In this document: piece after piece, positions 22,714 to 30,999 of the stretch | Layout: the number at the start of each line of letters is the position of its first letter | Numbering within the stretch: the first letter of the stretch is position 1 | Origin: CAZDVQ01 sp964508975 | GTDB taxonomy: Bacteria; Bacteroidota; Bacteroidia; Chitinophagales; Saprospiraceae | Assembly (NCBI GenBank): GCA_964508975.1 | Contig: CAZDVQ010000005.1 | Location: 84,129-148,128 of the forward strand | Direction of reading: 5' to 3' | DNA length: 64,000 nt | Program-made: the position numbers and the translations under genes | The notes under the pieces: generated by a model | Told to the model about the DNA's origin: nothing | Databases searched by the model: none | What the model saw: only the letters and a program-made list of their open reading frames with translations

Positions 22714-25700
22714 ATGAGGAAGAACCATCTACTATTATTTTTCCTGTTGCTCAGCTACATCTCGGTGTGGTCGCAGCAAACGAACGAACGTCCCGTTTCA
22801 GAATTCTGGGGATTATCCGATGAAGACGTTCCCACTTACGTTTCGCCTGCGCTCGACATGAACGTTGTAGCGCAACAAGATGCCGAACGTGCCGCCCAAG
22901 GCCTTTTAGAGCACTTTTCGAAACATGTACCCGCTAATTTAAATCTATCGAACAGCGGTATATGGCAAGAAATGCCCAATGGCGATCGTATCTGGCGCCT
23001 TCGTATCCATGCGCAACAAGCCTTGGGTATTGTGCTTTATTACAACGATTTTTTCATGCCTGAAGGTGGTAAATTCTTTATTTACACCCCTGACCGCCTC
23101 GATATGTTTGGGGCTTACACTGGCTACAACAACTCCCCTGACCGCTTGTTTGCCACAACTTTGACACTGTCTGACTACATCATCCTCGAATACTATGAAC
23201 CATATAACGTTCGTGGCCTGGGCCGTGTAGCCGTTTCCGATGTATCGCACGCTTACCGCTTTACGCGTACCCGTGCAAGCTGGGCCAAAAGTGCCGCTGG
23301 CGGTACTTCTGGAGCCTGTAACGTTAATGTGGTTTGTTCTCCTGAAGGCGATAACTGGGGCGATGAAAAACGCTCGGTGGTTCGCTTGCTCACCAGCGCC
23401 ACCAATGGTTCTGGTTTTTGTACCGGCGCTTTGATAAACAATGCTCGCCAAGATTGTAAAAACTATATCCTTACAGCTAACCACTGTTCTGATAGCGATG
23501 CCGCTGCTAATTATTCGCAGATGACGATCCAGTTCAATTTTGAAGCCACTACCTGTAACGGTTCAACACCAGTAAGTACTACCAATATCGTTACTGGCGC
23601 TACTTTCCGCGCTCGTTCTGGTGGAGCAGGTGTTTCTGCTTCTGACTTCTGCTTGTTCGAGATGAACAACGCCATCCCAGCTAACTACAATGTGTATTAC
23701 GCTGGCTGGAATCGTGGCACTACACCTTCTCCAAGTGGTGTAACCATTCACCACCCATCTGGTGACTTGAAAAAAATTACGACCTATACCGCTAATACTC
23801 AACTTCAATCCTATGGTGGAGGCGCTGGTACTACACACTGGCGTGGCGACTGGGTAGCTACCGCCAACGGCCACGGTATTACCGAGCCAGGTTCTTCTGG
23901 CTCACCATTGTTCAACAACTTAGGCCAAATCATCGGCGACCTTTCAGGAGGCCCGTCTTCTTGTACCGCTGCCAACAAATGGGATTACTACGGTGCCATG
24001 TCGTACCACTGGAACAACAACGGAGCAACTGCCAATAACCGTAGGCTTTCCGTTTGGCTCGACCCCGATAACACCGGCGCCACTAGCGTAAACGGTACTT
24101 ATGCACCTTGCACTGGTTTTACCTTGACGCCAAACCCTACATCGGTAAATATTTGCTTGCCTACTGGTAGCAATACTTCTACCATCGCAGTTGCTATGAC
24201 AGGCGCTATGACCGTTAACCTTACGGCTTCTGGTTTACCTTCAGGTTGTACAGCAGTGTTTTCGCCTGCAAGCCTTACAGCAAGCGGTAACTCAACACTT
24301 ACCTTTACCAACAACAACGCCGCCCCTGGTACTTACACTATAGTTGTTTCAGGCAACAACGGTACAAATACCACCAATACCAATATTACCCTCAACATTT
24401 CGAACGGCCCTGCAACGACAACGCTTACTAGCCCCGCCAACAACGCTACAGGCCTGATTCCTACCCCAATACTAACCTGGACCTCTAACCCATCTGGTGG
24501 ACAAACTTACCTCGTAGAAGTAGCTACCGACGCTGCTTTTACCAATATAGTAGCCACGGCAAACAACTTAACTGCCACTACTTATACTGTAACGCCATCC
24601 CTCCAAAGCTCAACACAATATTACTGGCGTGTTCGTGCCAGCGGTGCTTGTGGAGCAGGCGTTTTCAGCGTTCCATCTATCTTCACCACAGGTAATACCA
24701 TCTGTACCAACGTGAGCGCTACTGGCCTGCCGGTTAATATCACCGACTTCAACACGGCAACCTCTACCATCAACTTTACCGGCAACGGTACCGTTAGCGA
24801 TGTAAACGTGCTGACTATGGTAGGTACCCACACTTATATCAGCGACTTGACCTTCGAACTTCGTGGTCCAAACAATACCACCATTGCTCTTTTGACGGAA
24901 ACATGTGCCGACGAGGACAATTTCAGCCTCGGGTTCGACGACCAGTCTACTAATGCATCAGGGTCTAACCCTTGTCCTCCAACCAATGGCCTGCTGTACC
25001 AACCTGAAGCCGCACTTTCTGTGTTCAACGGAACCAACGCACAAGGTAACTGGCAACTCCGCATCACCGATAACTTCAACCAGGATGTAGGTACACTTAC
25101 CGCTTGGTCAATCCGTGTTTGTTACGCTGGCAGCAGCGTTAGCCCAATTACAGCAACCACAACCCGTACCAACGTACTTTGCTTCGGCCAAAGTACTGGT
25201 TCTGCCACCGTAACAGCTACTTCTGGTACAGCGCCTTACACTTACGCATGGTCAAACAACGCTACAACAGCCACCATCAACAACTTGGCCGCTGGTACTT
25301 ACAATTACACAGTTACCGATAGCCAAGGTGGCCAAGCTACTGGTTCTGTCATCATCACCCAACCTACTGCTGCCATAAGTGCTACCGCCGTAGTAACCAA
25401 CGCTGGTTGTAATGGTGCCGCTACTGGCGCCATCAACATCACAGCTACTGGCGGTACTGCTCCATACAGCTATAACTGGGGCGGTGGTGTAACTACCGAA
25501 GACCGTACAAACCTGCTTGCTGGTGCATATACGGTTACCATCACCGATGCCAACAATTGTACCTTTACCTTGACCCGCAACGTTACCCAAGCATCAGCGG
25601 TAAGCGCAACTTTTGCCATTACCAACGCTTGTAACGGCAGCAACAACGGCGCTATCAACATCACCGCTGCTGGTGGTACAGCGCCTTACAGTTACAACTG

Positions 25701-26304
25701 GGGCGGCGGTATCACAGTTGAAGACCGCACAGCGCTTGCCGCAGGCAATTACAACGTTACCATCACCGATGCCAACGGCTGTACCTTCAGCTTGTCGCTC
25801 GACGTTACGCAGTCTAGCGCTATCGCTGCCAATACCACTGCAACGCCTAACTACTTCAGCGCACCAAACTGTAATGGTACCGTAGGCGCTACTGCCACGG
25901 GTGGTACAGGTCCTTATACCTACACTTGGTCATCAGGTGCTGCAACAACTGGTTTGTGCAACGGCACTTACACCGTTACCATCACCGATGCCAACGGTTG
26001 TACCGCTAGCACTACCGCTACCGTCGAGAATTTCGTGGGTACCAGCAGTATCCCTAGCTTAACTGACTTCAACTTGAGTCCAAACCCCAACAACGGTCAG
26101 TTTACCCTAACCGTAGGTTTCGACAAACAACAAGATGCCTTGATTGAAATCTTTGCCATCAATGGCCAGTTAATCATGAGCAAATCGGTTCAAGCACTCC
26201 GCGTTAACCTGCCTATCGACTTGAGCAACCAAGCCTCGGGTATCTACGTGGTACGCCTTACCACCAAAGAAGGCGCCTCTGTTTTGCGTGCCATGAAACA
26301 ATAA
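22714..26304 (+). CDS. Secreted trypsin-like protease with P-domain, SprB-type repeats and T9SS domain
   Basis: A 1196-residue modular exoenzyme. A signal peptide (1-20) and propeptide (about 21-190) precede an S1-type protease like lysyl endopeptidases. The catalytic triad is H257 (LTANHC), D311 (ASDFCLF) and S395 (PGSSGSP). Next come an Ig-like domain, an Fn3-like domain (TSPANNATGL...YYWRVRASG), and a proprotein-convertase P-domain (about 665-805, TYISDLTFELRGPN...LRITDNFNQD). Three or four SprB-type repeats follow (GTAPYTYAWSNN, NLAAGTYNYTVTD). The C-terminal T9SS sorting domain (LSPNPNNGQFTLTVGF ... GIYVVRL) sends it through type IX secretion. It probably degrades extracellular protein. 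It is intact and ends in a terminator. Confidence 0.92.
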   Translation: MRKNHLLLFFLLLSYISVWSQQTNERPVSEFWGLSDEDVPTYVSPALDMNVVAQQDAERAAQGLLEHFSKHVPANLNLSNSGIWQEMPNGDRIWRLRIHAQQALGIVLYYNDFFMPEGGKFFIYTPDRLDMFGAYTGYNNSPDRLFATTLTLSDYIILEYYEPYNVRGLGRVAVSDVSHAYRFTRTRASWAKSAAGGTSGACNVNVVCSPEGDNWGDEKRSVVRLLTSATNGSGFCTGALINNARQDCKNYILTANHCSDSDAAANYSQMTIQFNFEATTCNGSTPVSTTNIVTGATFRARSGGAGVSASDFCLFEMNNAIPANYNVYYAGWNRGTTPSPSGVTIHHPSGDLKKITTYTANTQLQSYGGGAGTTHWRGDWVATANGHGITEPGSSGSPLFNNLGQIIGDLSGGPSSCTAANKWDYYGAMSYHWNNNGATANNRRLSVWLDPDNTGATSVNGTYAPCTGFTLTPNPTSVNICLPTGSNTSTIAVAMTGAMTVNLTASGLPSGCTAVFSPASLTASGNSTLTFTNNNAAPGTYTIVVSGNNGTNTTNTNITLNISNGPATTTLTSPANNATGLIPTPILTWTSNPSGGQTYLVEVATDAAFTNIVATANNLTATTYTVTPSLQSSTQYYWRVRASGACGAGVFSVPSIFTTGNTICTNVSATGLPVNITDFNTATSTINFTGNGTVSDVNVLTMVGTHTYISDLTFELRGPNNTTIALLTETCADEDNFSLGFDDQSTNASGSNPCPPTNGLLYQPEAALSVFNGTNAQGNWQLRITDNFNQDVGTLTAWSIRVCYAGSSVSPITATTTRTNVLCFGQSTGSATVTATSGTAPYTYAWSNNATTATINNLAAGTYNYTVTDSQGGQATGSVIITQPTAAISATAVVTNAGCNGAATGAINITATGGTAPYSYNWGGGVTTEDRTNLLAGAYTVTITDANNCTFTLTRNVTQASAVSATFAITNACNGSNNGAINITAAGGTAPYSYNWGGGITVEDRTALAAGNYNVTITDANGCTFSLSLDVTQSSAIAANTTATPNYFSAPNCNGTVGATATGGTGPYTYTWSSGAATTGLCNGTYTVTITDANGCTASTTATVENFVGTSSIPSLTDFNLSPNPNNGQFTLTVGFDKQQDALIEIFAINGQLIMSKSVQALRVNLPIDLSNQASGIYVVRLTTKEGASVLRAMKQ

Positions 26305-26324
26305 AAAGCAAGCAAAATTCATTT

Positions 26325-26363
26325 AAAAAGGGACAGTGCCTTCGCGGTGCTGTCCTTTTTTTT
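26325..26363 (+). terminator. Intrinsic terminator
   Basis: AAAAAGGGACAG pairs with CTGTCCTTTTT, followed by a run of nine T residues. It lies 20 bases after the protease stop. Confidence 0.88.
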
Positions 26364-26369
26364 TATTTT

Positions 26370-26490
26370 GGCGTGCCGGCTCGGGCATCCTGCCCATCGC
26401 CGTCGCTCCCCTCCGCACTCGCTGGACGCTCGGTGCCTTCGGCACCAGCCTCGCTGCGCTCGGCTGTGCTCCGGGCAGCTCACGCAATTA
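26370..26490 (+). repeat. GC-rich mosaic repeat (GCR)
   Basis: A GCR copy between the protease terminator and the PorE-like gene, pointing at the latter's start 36 bases away. It contains GGTGCC-TTC-GGCACC and GCTCGCTGGACGCTCGG, a variant of the family core. It ends in CTCACGCA. Confidence 0.7.
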
Positions 26491-26525
26491 CCTCACGGCC
26501 TCGCACCATCATTTAACCTTGCCTC

Positions 26526-28487
26526 ATGCTACACAAGTATAGCCTCCTCTTCGCTTTGATTTTCTTGTTCCAAGCCTGTAAAACTAGCTTGCCCGCACAA
26601 GATTATGTCACCGCCAAAACCGCTCCTGCAAAAAGCGTCGAGTTTTTTAAACTAGGTCGTATCGCCTTCTACAAAGGCGATAACGCCGAGGCCGAGAAAA
26701 ACCTGCGCAAGGCCATCTCCAAAAGCCCAAACTTCATCGATGCTCAACTCCTTATTGGCGAGGTTTACGAAGTACTCAAACGCTGGGAAGATGCCCGAAC
26801 GGCCTACAATGCCGTGATAAAACTAGATCCAAAATTCAAGGCCCAACCATACTTTGCCTTGGCCCGCATCGCCTACGACCTCGAGCAGTACGACGAGGCC
26901 ATTAAGCAACTGGAAACATTTTTGACCTTTACCATCGATTCCAAAGAGCTCAAAAATACCGCCGAACGCATGCTGGCCGATGCTAAATTTATCAAAGTAG
27001 CCATCCTTAAACCCGTGCTCTTTGAACCCCGCAACCTTGGCCCAATGGTCAACACCCTAGAGCCAGAATATCTCCCCGCCTTGATTGCCGACGGTAGCTT
27101 GCTGTTTTTCACCCGTCGCCTTGGCATGGGCCGCGATATGCAGGAAGATTTTTTTGTAGCCAAGGCCGACCCCAAAGGTGGCTGGGTAGAAGCCGTAAAC
27201 CTTGGCCCTCCTATCAACACGCCCGAGAACGAAGGTGCCCAAACCATTTCAGCCGATGGTAAAACCATCGTTTACACCGTATGTAACCGCCCTGAAGACT
27301 TTGGCAGCTGTGACCTTTACATCTCTGAACTACGCGATCGCCGCTGGACCAACCCACGCAACCTAGGCAAGCCCATCAACACCGGCGATTGGGAATCGCA
27401 ACCTGCCATCTCGGCCAATGGCGACCAACTGATATTCACCTCCAACCGCCCGGGAGGAAAAGGTAAAATGGACTTTTGGATTAGCAAACGCCTAGCCAAC
27501 GGCCAGTGGAGCGAACCCAGCAACCTTGAAACCATCAACAGCCCCGAGGACGAAAGCGCTCCTTTCTTCCACCCCGATATGCAAACCCTCTACTTTCGCT
27601 CTAAAGGATACCCTGGCATGGGCGACTATGATTTATACCTATCGCGTAAAAATGAACAAGGCCAGTGGGGTACACCCCAAAACCTAGGTTATCCCATCAA
27701 TACCAAAGGCGAAGAAGGTGGTCTTTTTGTAACGATTGATGGCAAACACGCCTTCTTTAATGCTATCCGTAAAGGCGGCTACGGTGGGTCTGACATCTAC
27801 GCCTTTGAACTACCCGAGGAAGCCCGCCCCAAGCCCGCAACTTACGTTAGGGCCAAGGTATACGATGCCGAAACCAAGAAACCCATCGTTGGCAAGGCTG
27901 AATTTTTACGACTCTTGGATGGACAAGCGTTTTACACCGCCAGTACCGATGAAACGGGCTCGTTTTTCGTTTGTTTGCCCTCTGGTACCGATTTAGCCCT
28001 GAACGTAAATGCCCCTGGGTATTTATTCCATTCGCAAAATTTTAGCCTAAGCGAAGTGAACGTGCTGGACAAACCCTACCAACTTGACATTCCTTTGTAC
28101 CAAGTACCCGTACCGAGCAAGCCCGAAGCGCCTGCGGCTGGACCAATCGTGTTGCGCAACGTTTTCTTCAATACCAATTCAGCCGTCTTGTTGCCAAGCA
28201 GTACTGTGGAACTGGACAAGTTGAAGGCATTGCTATTGCAATACCCCCAGATGCGTATTCGCCTAAATGGCCACACCGACAATGTAGGCTCGGACACGGA
28301 TAACCAATTACTATCTGACGACAGGGCCAAAGCTGTAAAAGCCTATTTGATATCGCAAGGCATTGATGCCAGTCGCTTGGAAACACGTGGCTTTGGTGAA
28401 ACCGTACCTATTTGCAGCAACGATGATGCCGCGGGAAGGGCTTGCAACCGCCGTACCGAGTTCGAGGTTTTATCGAACGGGAATTAA
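26526..28487 (+). CDS. PorE-like OmpA-family lipoprotein (TPR, PD40, OmpA)
   Basis: A 653-residue outer-membrane lipoprotein with lipobox C18 (FLFQAC). TPR helices (about 40-150; FKLGRIAFYKGDNAEAEKNL) are followed by five or six PD40/WD40-like beta-propeller blades (about 165-430; NEGAQTISADGKTIVYT, SANGDQLIFTSNRPGG). A carboxypeptidase-regulatory-like beta domain (about 440-510) and an OmpA domain with NGHTDNVGS complete it. This order matches PorE, a periplasmic peptidoglycan-anchored T9SS component of Porphyromonas. Several paralogues usually exist per genome, so orthology is not certain. Its place after a T9SS protease fits a role in secretion. Confidence 0.82.
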   Translation: MLHKYSLLFALIFLFQACKTSLPAQDYVTAKTAPAKSVEFFKLGRIAFYKGDNAEAEKNLRKAISKSPNFIDAQLLIGEVYEVLKRWEDARTAYNAVIKLDPKFKAQPYFALARIAYDLEQYDEAIKQLETFLTFTIDSKELKNTAERMLADAKFIKVAILKPVLFEPRNLGPMVNTLEPEYLPALIADGSLLFFTRRLGMGRDMQEDFFVAKADPKGGWVEAVNLGPPINTPENEGAQTISADGKTIVYTVCNRPEDFGSCDLYISELRDRRWTNPRNLGKPINTGDWESQPAISANGDQLIFTSNRPGGKGKMDFWISKRLANGQWSEPSNLETINSPEDESAPFFHPDMQTLYFRSKGYPGMGDYDLYLSRKNEQGQWGTPQNLGYPINTKGEEGGLFVTIDGKHAFFNAIRKGGYGGSDIYAFELPEEARPKPATYVRAKVYDAETKKPIVGKAEFLRLLDGQAFYTASTDETGSFFVCLPSGTDLALNVNAPGYLFHSQNFSLSEVNVLDKPYQLDIPLYQVPVPSKPEAPAAGPIVLRNVFFNTNSAVLLPSSTVELDKLKALLLQYPQMRIRLNGHTDNVGSDTDNQLLSDDRAKAVKAYLISQGIDASRLETRGFGETVPICSNDDAAGRACNRRTEFEVLSNGN

Positions 28488-28494
28488 GCACCCC

Positions 28495-28615
28495 AGCAGT
28501 ACGGCAATCTGCGCTAGGGATGGTAGCGGGCGCCGAAGGCGCTCCCGTCAGGGACAAGCAACGCGCAGCCGCGCACAGCCCGGCGGCACGCCAAGGGTGT
28601 GCCGAAGCGCCCAAA
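28495..28615 (-). repeat. GC-rich mosaic repeat (GCR)
   Basis: A GCR copy that is nearly the reverse complement of the one at 34768-34880, with hairpin GCGCC-GAA-GGCGC and the string CGTCAGGGACAAGCAACGCG. It points at the 3' end of the PorE-like gene, against the common orientation. Confidence 0.7.
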
Positions 28616-28648
28616 TCAATTTTAGAGTATGTGCCGATAGAAATTGCA

Positions 28649-28656
28649 TATATTTG
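28649..28656 (+). promoter_or_regulatory. Promoter -7 box (TATATTTG)
   Basis: TATATTTG matches TAnnTTTG and lies 18 bases before the ATG of the small membrane protein. No convincing -33 TTG was seen. Confidence 0.4.
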
Positions 28657-28674
28657 TTCCGAAAATAAACGCTT

Positions 28675-29004
28675 ATGGACTTGACACTCATCATTGCTTC
28701 CGTTGCGGTGCCCCTACTTGGAGCAGTCGCTTACTTTAAATTTGGCGCTAAAAAGCAAGCTACACCTAGCAGTCCACAAAGCGCTGGGGCCAAGGAAGAT
28801 GCCCGTGTAATTGAACTGGTACCGGCCATGCGGGGCGGCAAAGGCCGAATTCAAGTAGACGGCAAGGCTTTGGATGCCATGTGCGACAGCCCCCGTTCGA
28901 TACCATCGGGCGCAGTTGTAGACATATTGAGCATGATTGACGAACATACGGCACTGATAGCCAAGCGCGAACAACGCGACTTAACTTGGGAGAATAAACT
29001 TTAG
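28675..29004 (+). CDS. Small membrane-anchored protein, NfeD-like tail
   Basis: A 109-residue protein with one N-terminal membrane helix (LTLIIASVAVPLLGAVAYF) and a short linker. A compact C-terminal beta-rich part reads GGKGRIQVDGKALDAM...IPSGAVVDILSMIDEHTALIAKRE. The G-x-V/I-x-V-D-G and IPSG-x-V-V-D-I pattern resembles the OB-fold of NfeD proteins, which help organise membrane microdomains with stomatin-like partners. No stomatin gene is near. The resemblance is weak. The TAG stop overlaps the first two bases of the 163-bp repeat that follows. Confidence 0.6.
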   Translation: MDLTLIIASVAVPLLGAVAYFKFGAKKQATPSSPQSAGAKEDARVIELVPAMRGGKGRIQVDGKALDAMCDSPRSIPSGAVVDILSMIDEHTALIAKREQRDLTWENKL

Positions 29005-29165
29005 AGTATGTGTGGACTTTAGCTTCCGGCGAAAAACAGCTCTTTTAGGATGATTTTTGCTTAAAAAAATAGTTGCGTAGCCCCCACTATGCGCCCATTT
29101 TTTAAAGCAACCTCATCAAAAAATAGCTCATTTTTCCCTCGAAACCCAAAATCCAAACATACTCT
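29003..29165 (-). repeat. 163-bp imperfect inverted repeat element, copy 1
   Basis: The ends are AGAGTATG...CATACTCT. The two arms of about 70 bases pair imperfectly around a GC-rich centre (GCCCCCACTATGCGCCC). It is inverted relative to copies 2 and 3. The left end overlaps the stop codon of the preceding gene. The right end is 47 bases before the ATG of the epimerase gene. No clear target-site duplication was seen. Confidence 0.9.
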
Positions 29166-29188
29166 TAGCAAAGTAAGCGTAGAAACCT

Positions 29189-29196
29189 TATTTTTG
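29189..29196 (+). promoter_or_regulatory. Promoter -7 box (TATTTTTG)
   Basis: TATTTTTG fits TAnnTTTG and lies 16 bases before the ATG of the epimerase gene. A matching -33 site would fall at the right end of the 163-bp repeat, but no clear TTG is there. Confidence 0.4.
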
Positions 29197-29212
29197 CGCT
29201 CAAATAGAGATT

Positions 29213-30205
29213 ATGTACGAACAACAATACCACGAAGGCTCGATTGCACAAACGAGTTTCTTGATTACTGGCGGCGCTGGTTTTATCGGTTCTCATATCG
29301 TTGAATACCTGCTCAAGTACGGCGCCAAGCGCGTAGTGGTGTTGGATAATTTCTCGACAGGTGTGCGGGAAAATATTGAACCGTTCCTATCAAACCCCAG
29401 TTTTGAATTGATTGAAGGCGACATTGCCGACCTAGAGGTTTGTCACCGTGCCTGTGTGGGTATCGACGTGATTAGCCACCAGGCGGCCCTGGGCTCCGTG
29501 CCGCGCTCTATCAAAGAACCTGAAAAAACAACCCATTCCAATGTGATGGGTTATGTAAACATGGTGGTTGCCGCCCGCGATGCAGGTATTAAGCGCTTTG
29601 TATATGCTTCATCTTCATCTGTTTATGGAGATTCCCCCATTTTACCCAAGGCTGAAGCGGTAATTGGTAAGCCATTATCGCCATACGCTATCACCAAGTT
29701 GAGCAACGAATTATACGCATCGAACTTTGGCGAATTTTACGGCATGGAGTTTATCGGTTTCCGGTATTTCAACGTTTTTGGCCCACGCCAACGCGTGCAA
29801 GGACCATACGCGGCTGTAATTCCCTTGTTTATGCATGCCTGCTTGAACAACGAAATACCTTATATAAACGGTGATGGTTTACAAACCCGAGATTTCACCT
29901 TTGTTGAAAATGTGGTTCAAGCCAATGTCAAAGCCATGTTGAGCCAAAATATGGCTGCTGTAAACCAAGTGTACAACGTAGGTTGTGGCGATCGTTTTTC
30001 GGTGCTCGATTTATTCGGGCACATCAAATCGCTATCAGGAGCTAGCGTGAACCCTGAACACCGCGAAAACAGGGCAGGGGACGTACGTGATTCACTAGCC
30101 GATATTTCGAAAATATCGAACCTGTTGGGCTATGAAGCCAAGTTTGAACTGCGAGAAGGCCTTAAAATTACACTTGAATATTTCAAGGCATTGCTTAACG
30201 CGTAA
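29213..30205 (+). CDS. UDP-GlcNAc/UDP-glucose 4-epimerase-like (WbpP type)
   Basis: A 330-residue extended SDR enzyme. The NAD motif TGGAGFIGSH is near residue 19 and YASSSSVYGD precedes the catalytic Y-x3-K (YAITK). The stretch GSVPRSIKEPEKT and RYFNVFGPRQ with YAAVIPLF are typical of WbpP/TviC-type UDP-N-acetylhexosamine 4-epimerases. These interconvert gluco and galacto sugars for surface polysaccharide. Substrate choice is inferred from the family only. Its 3' end overlaps the converging RDD gene by 11 bases, leaving no room for a separate terminator. Confidence 0.82.
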   Translation: MYEQQYHEGSIAQTSFLITGGAGFIGSHIVEYLLKYGAKRVVVLDNFSTGVRENIEPFLSNPSFELIEGDIADLEVCHRACVGIDVISHQAALGSVPRSIKEPEKTTHSNVMGYVNMVVAARDAGIKRFVYASSSSVYGDSPILPKAEAVIGKPLSPYAITKLSNELYASNFGEFYGMEFIGFRYFNVFGPRQRVQGPYAAVIPLFMHACLNNEIPYINGDGLQTRDFTFVENVVQANVKAMLSQNMAAVNQVYNVGCGDRFSVLDLFGHIKSLSGASVNPEHRENRAGDVRDSLADISKISNLLGYEAKFELREGLKITLEYFKALLNA

Positions 30206-30920
30206 GCACGATAAAGTCGTTAACCAAAGTTTTGAGGAATTGAGCCTTGTTGCCTCGGGGCTCCGGGATTCCTAGTATACTAGCCATGTGTGTAGCCAAA
30301 GCATCCATGGCCTCGGCGTGTGCCATGTTGGGGTGTTTAGCGTGACGTTCAATAACTTGTTTCACGAACATCATATCTTGCTCGCTAAACTTGGTTACAT
30401 CGGTATAAGTAGGCGTGTAAGTATCGAGGGTGCTGATTTTCATGATATCTTTCAGCTGGTAATTAACCTTCGACTTTGTTTTGATGATGGTAGTACCTGC
30501 AATCATATCGCCAAAACGCTGGCTGTTAGGCGAGGAGGTAATGAGCATAGAAGCAACAGTGCCTAGAGAAAACCAGATATCAAGGAAACGCATGGACCAG
30601 CGCAGGAGGAAATCGGTGGCTTCCGGTTCAGCACCGTTGAGCTTGACAACTTTAATCCCTATAGCTCTTTTGCCAAAGGTTTGCCCATTCAGGATTATTT
30701 CCATGTAGAGGCTATGGAAAACATAAAGCGGCAGTAAGACGAGATACATCACGTACAAAACGTTTTCGCCAAACGCTGCGACGAAAAAGATGCTTAAGAT
30801 CCAAACCACGATAAGCATGATTAACTGGTCGAGTATAAACGCAAAGATGCGATCTTGCCAAGTGGCAAGCTCGTACTCGATGGTAACATTCTGGGTGGTT
30901 GATATATCGATACTCCTCAT
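30195..30920 (-). CDS. RDD family membrane protein
   Basis: A 241-residue protein. The RDD domain begins ELATWQDRIFAFILDQLIML, where an arginine and two aspartates mark the first membrane helix. A second helix region (VLYVMYLVLLPLYVF), the motif GQTFGKRAIGIKVV and a final helix near FLLRWSMRFLDIW complete it. A soluble C-terminal tail of about 95 residues follows. RDD proteins are small integral membrane proteins, some with reported Na+/H+ antiport, but most have no known function. The tail is longer than in minimal members. The gene converges on the epimerase gene with an 11-base overlap. Confidence 0.85.
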   Translation of the reverse strand: MRSIDISTTQNVTIEYELATWQDRIFAFILDQLIMLIVVWILSIFFVAAFGENVLYVMYLVLLPLYVFHSLYMEIILNGQTFGKRAIGIKVVKLNGAEPEATDFLLRWSMRFLDIWFSLGTVASMLITSSPNSQRFGDMIAGTTIIKTKSKVNYQLKDIMKISTLDTYTPTYTDVTKFSEQDMMFVKQVIERHAKHPNMAHAEAMDALATHMASILGIPEPRGNKAQFLKTLVNDFIVLTR

Positions 30921-30926
30921 GGATTA

Positions 30927-30934
30927 CAAAAGTA
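30927..30934 (-). promoter_or_regulatory. Promoter -7 box (TACTTTTG on minus strand)
   Basis: On the minus strand TACTTTTG fits TAnnTTTG and lies 6 bases before the RDD gene start, implying a very short or leaderless transcript if it is used. Confidence 0.35.
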
Positions 30935-30999
30935 ATGAAAAATCGTTTGTTGTCTTGCCCAAGCGCAATTTTTAGTACTTTTACGCACACACAAATGTC

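Noticed and set aside
28624..28633. A second left end of the 163-bp element (AGAGTATGTG) before the small membrane protein gene
   Set aside because: Similarity stops after ten bases and no matching arm follows.
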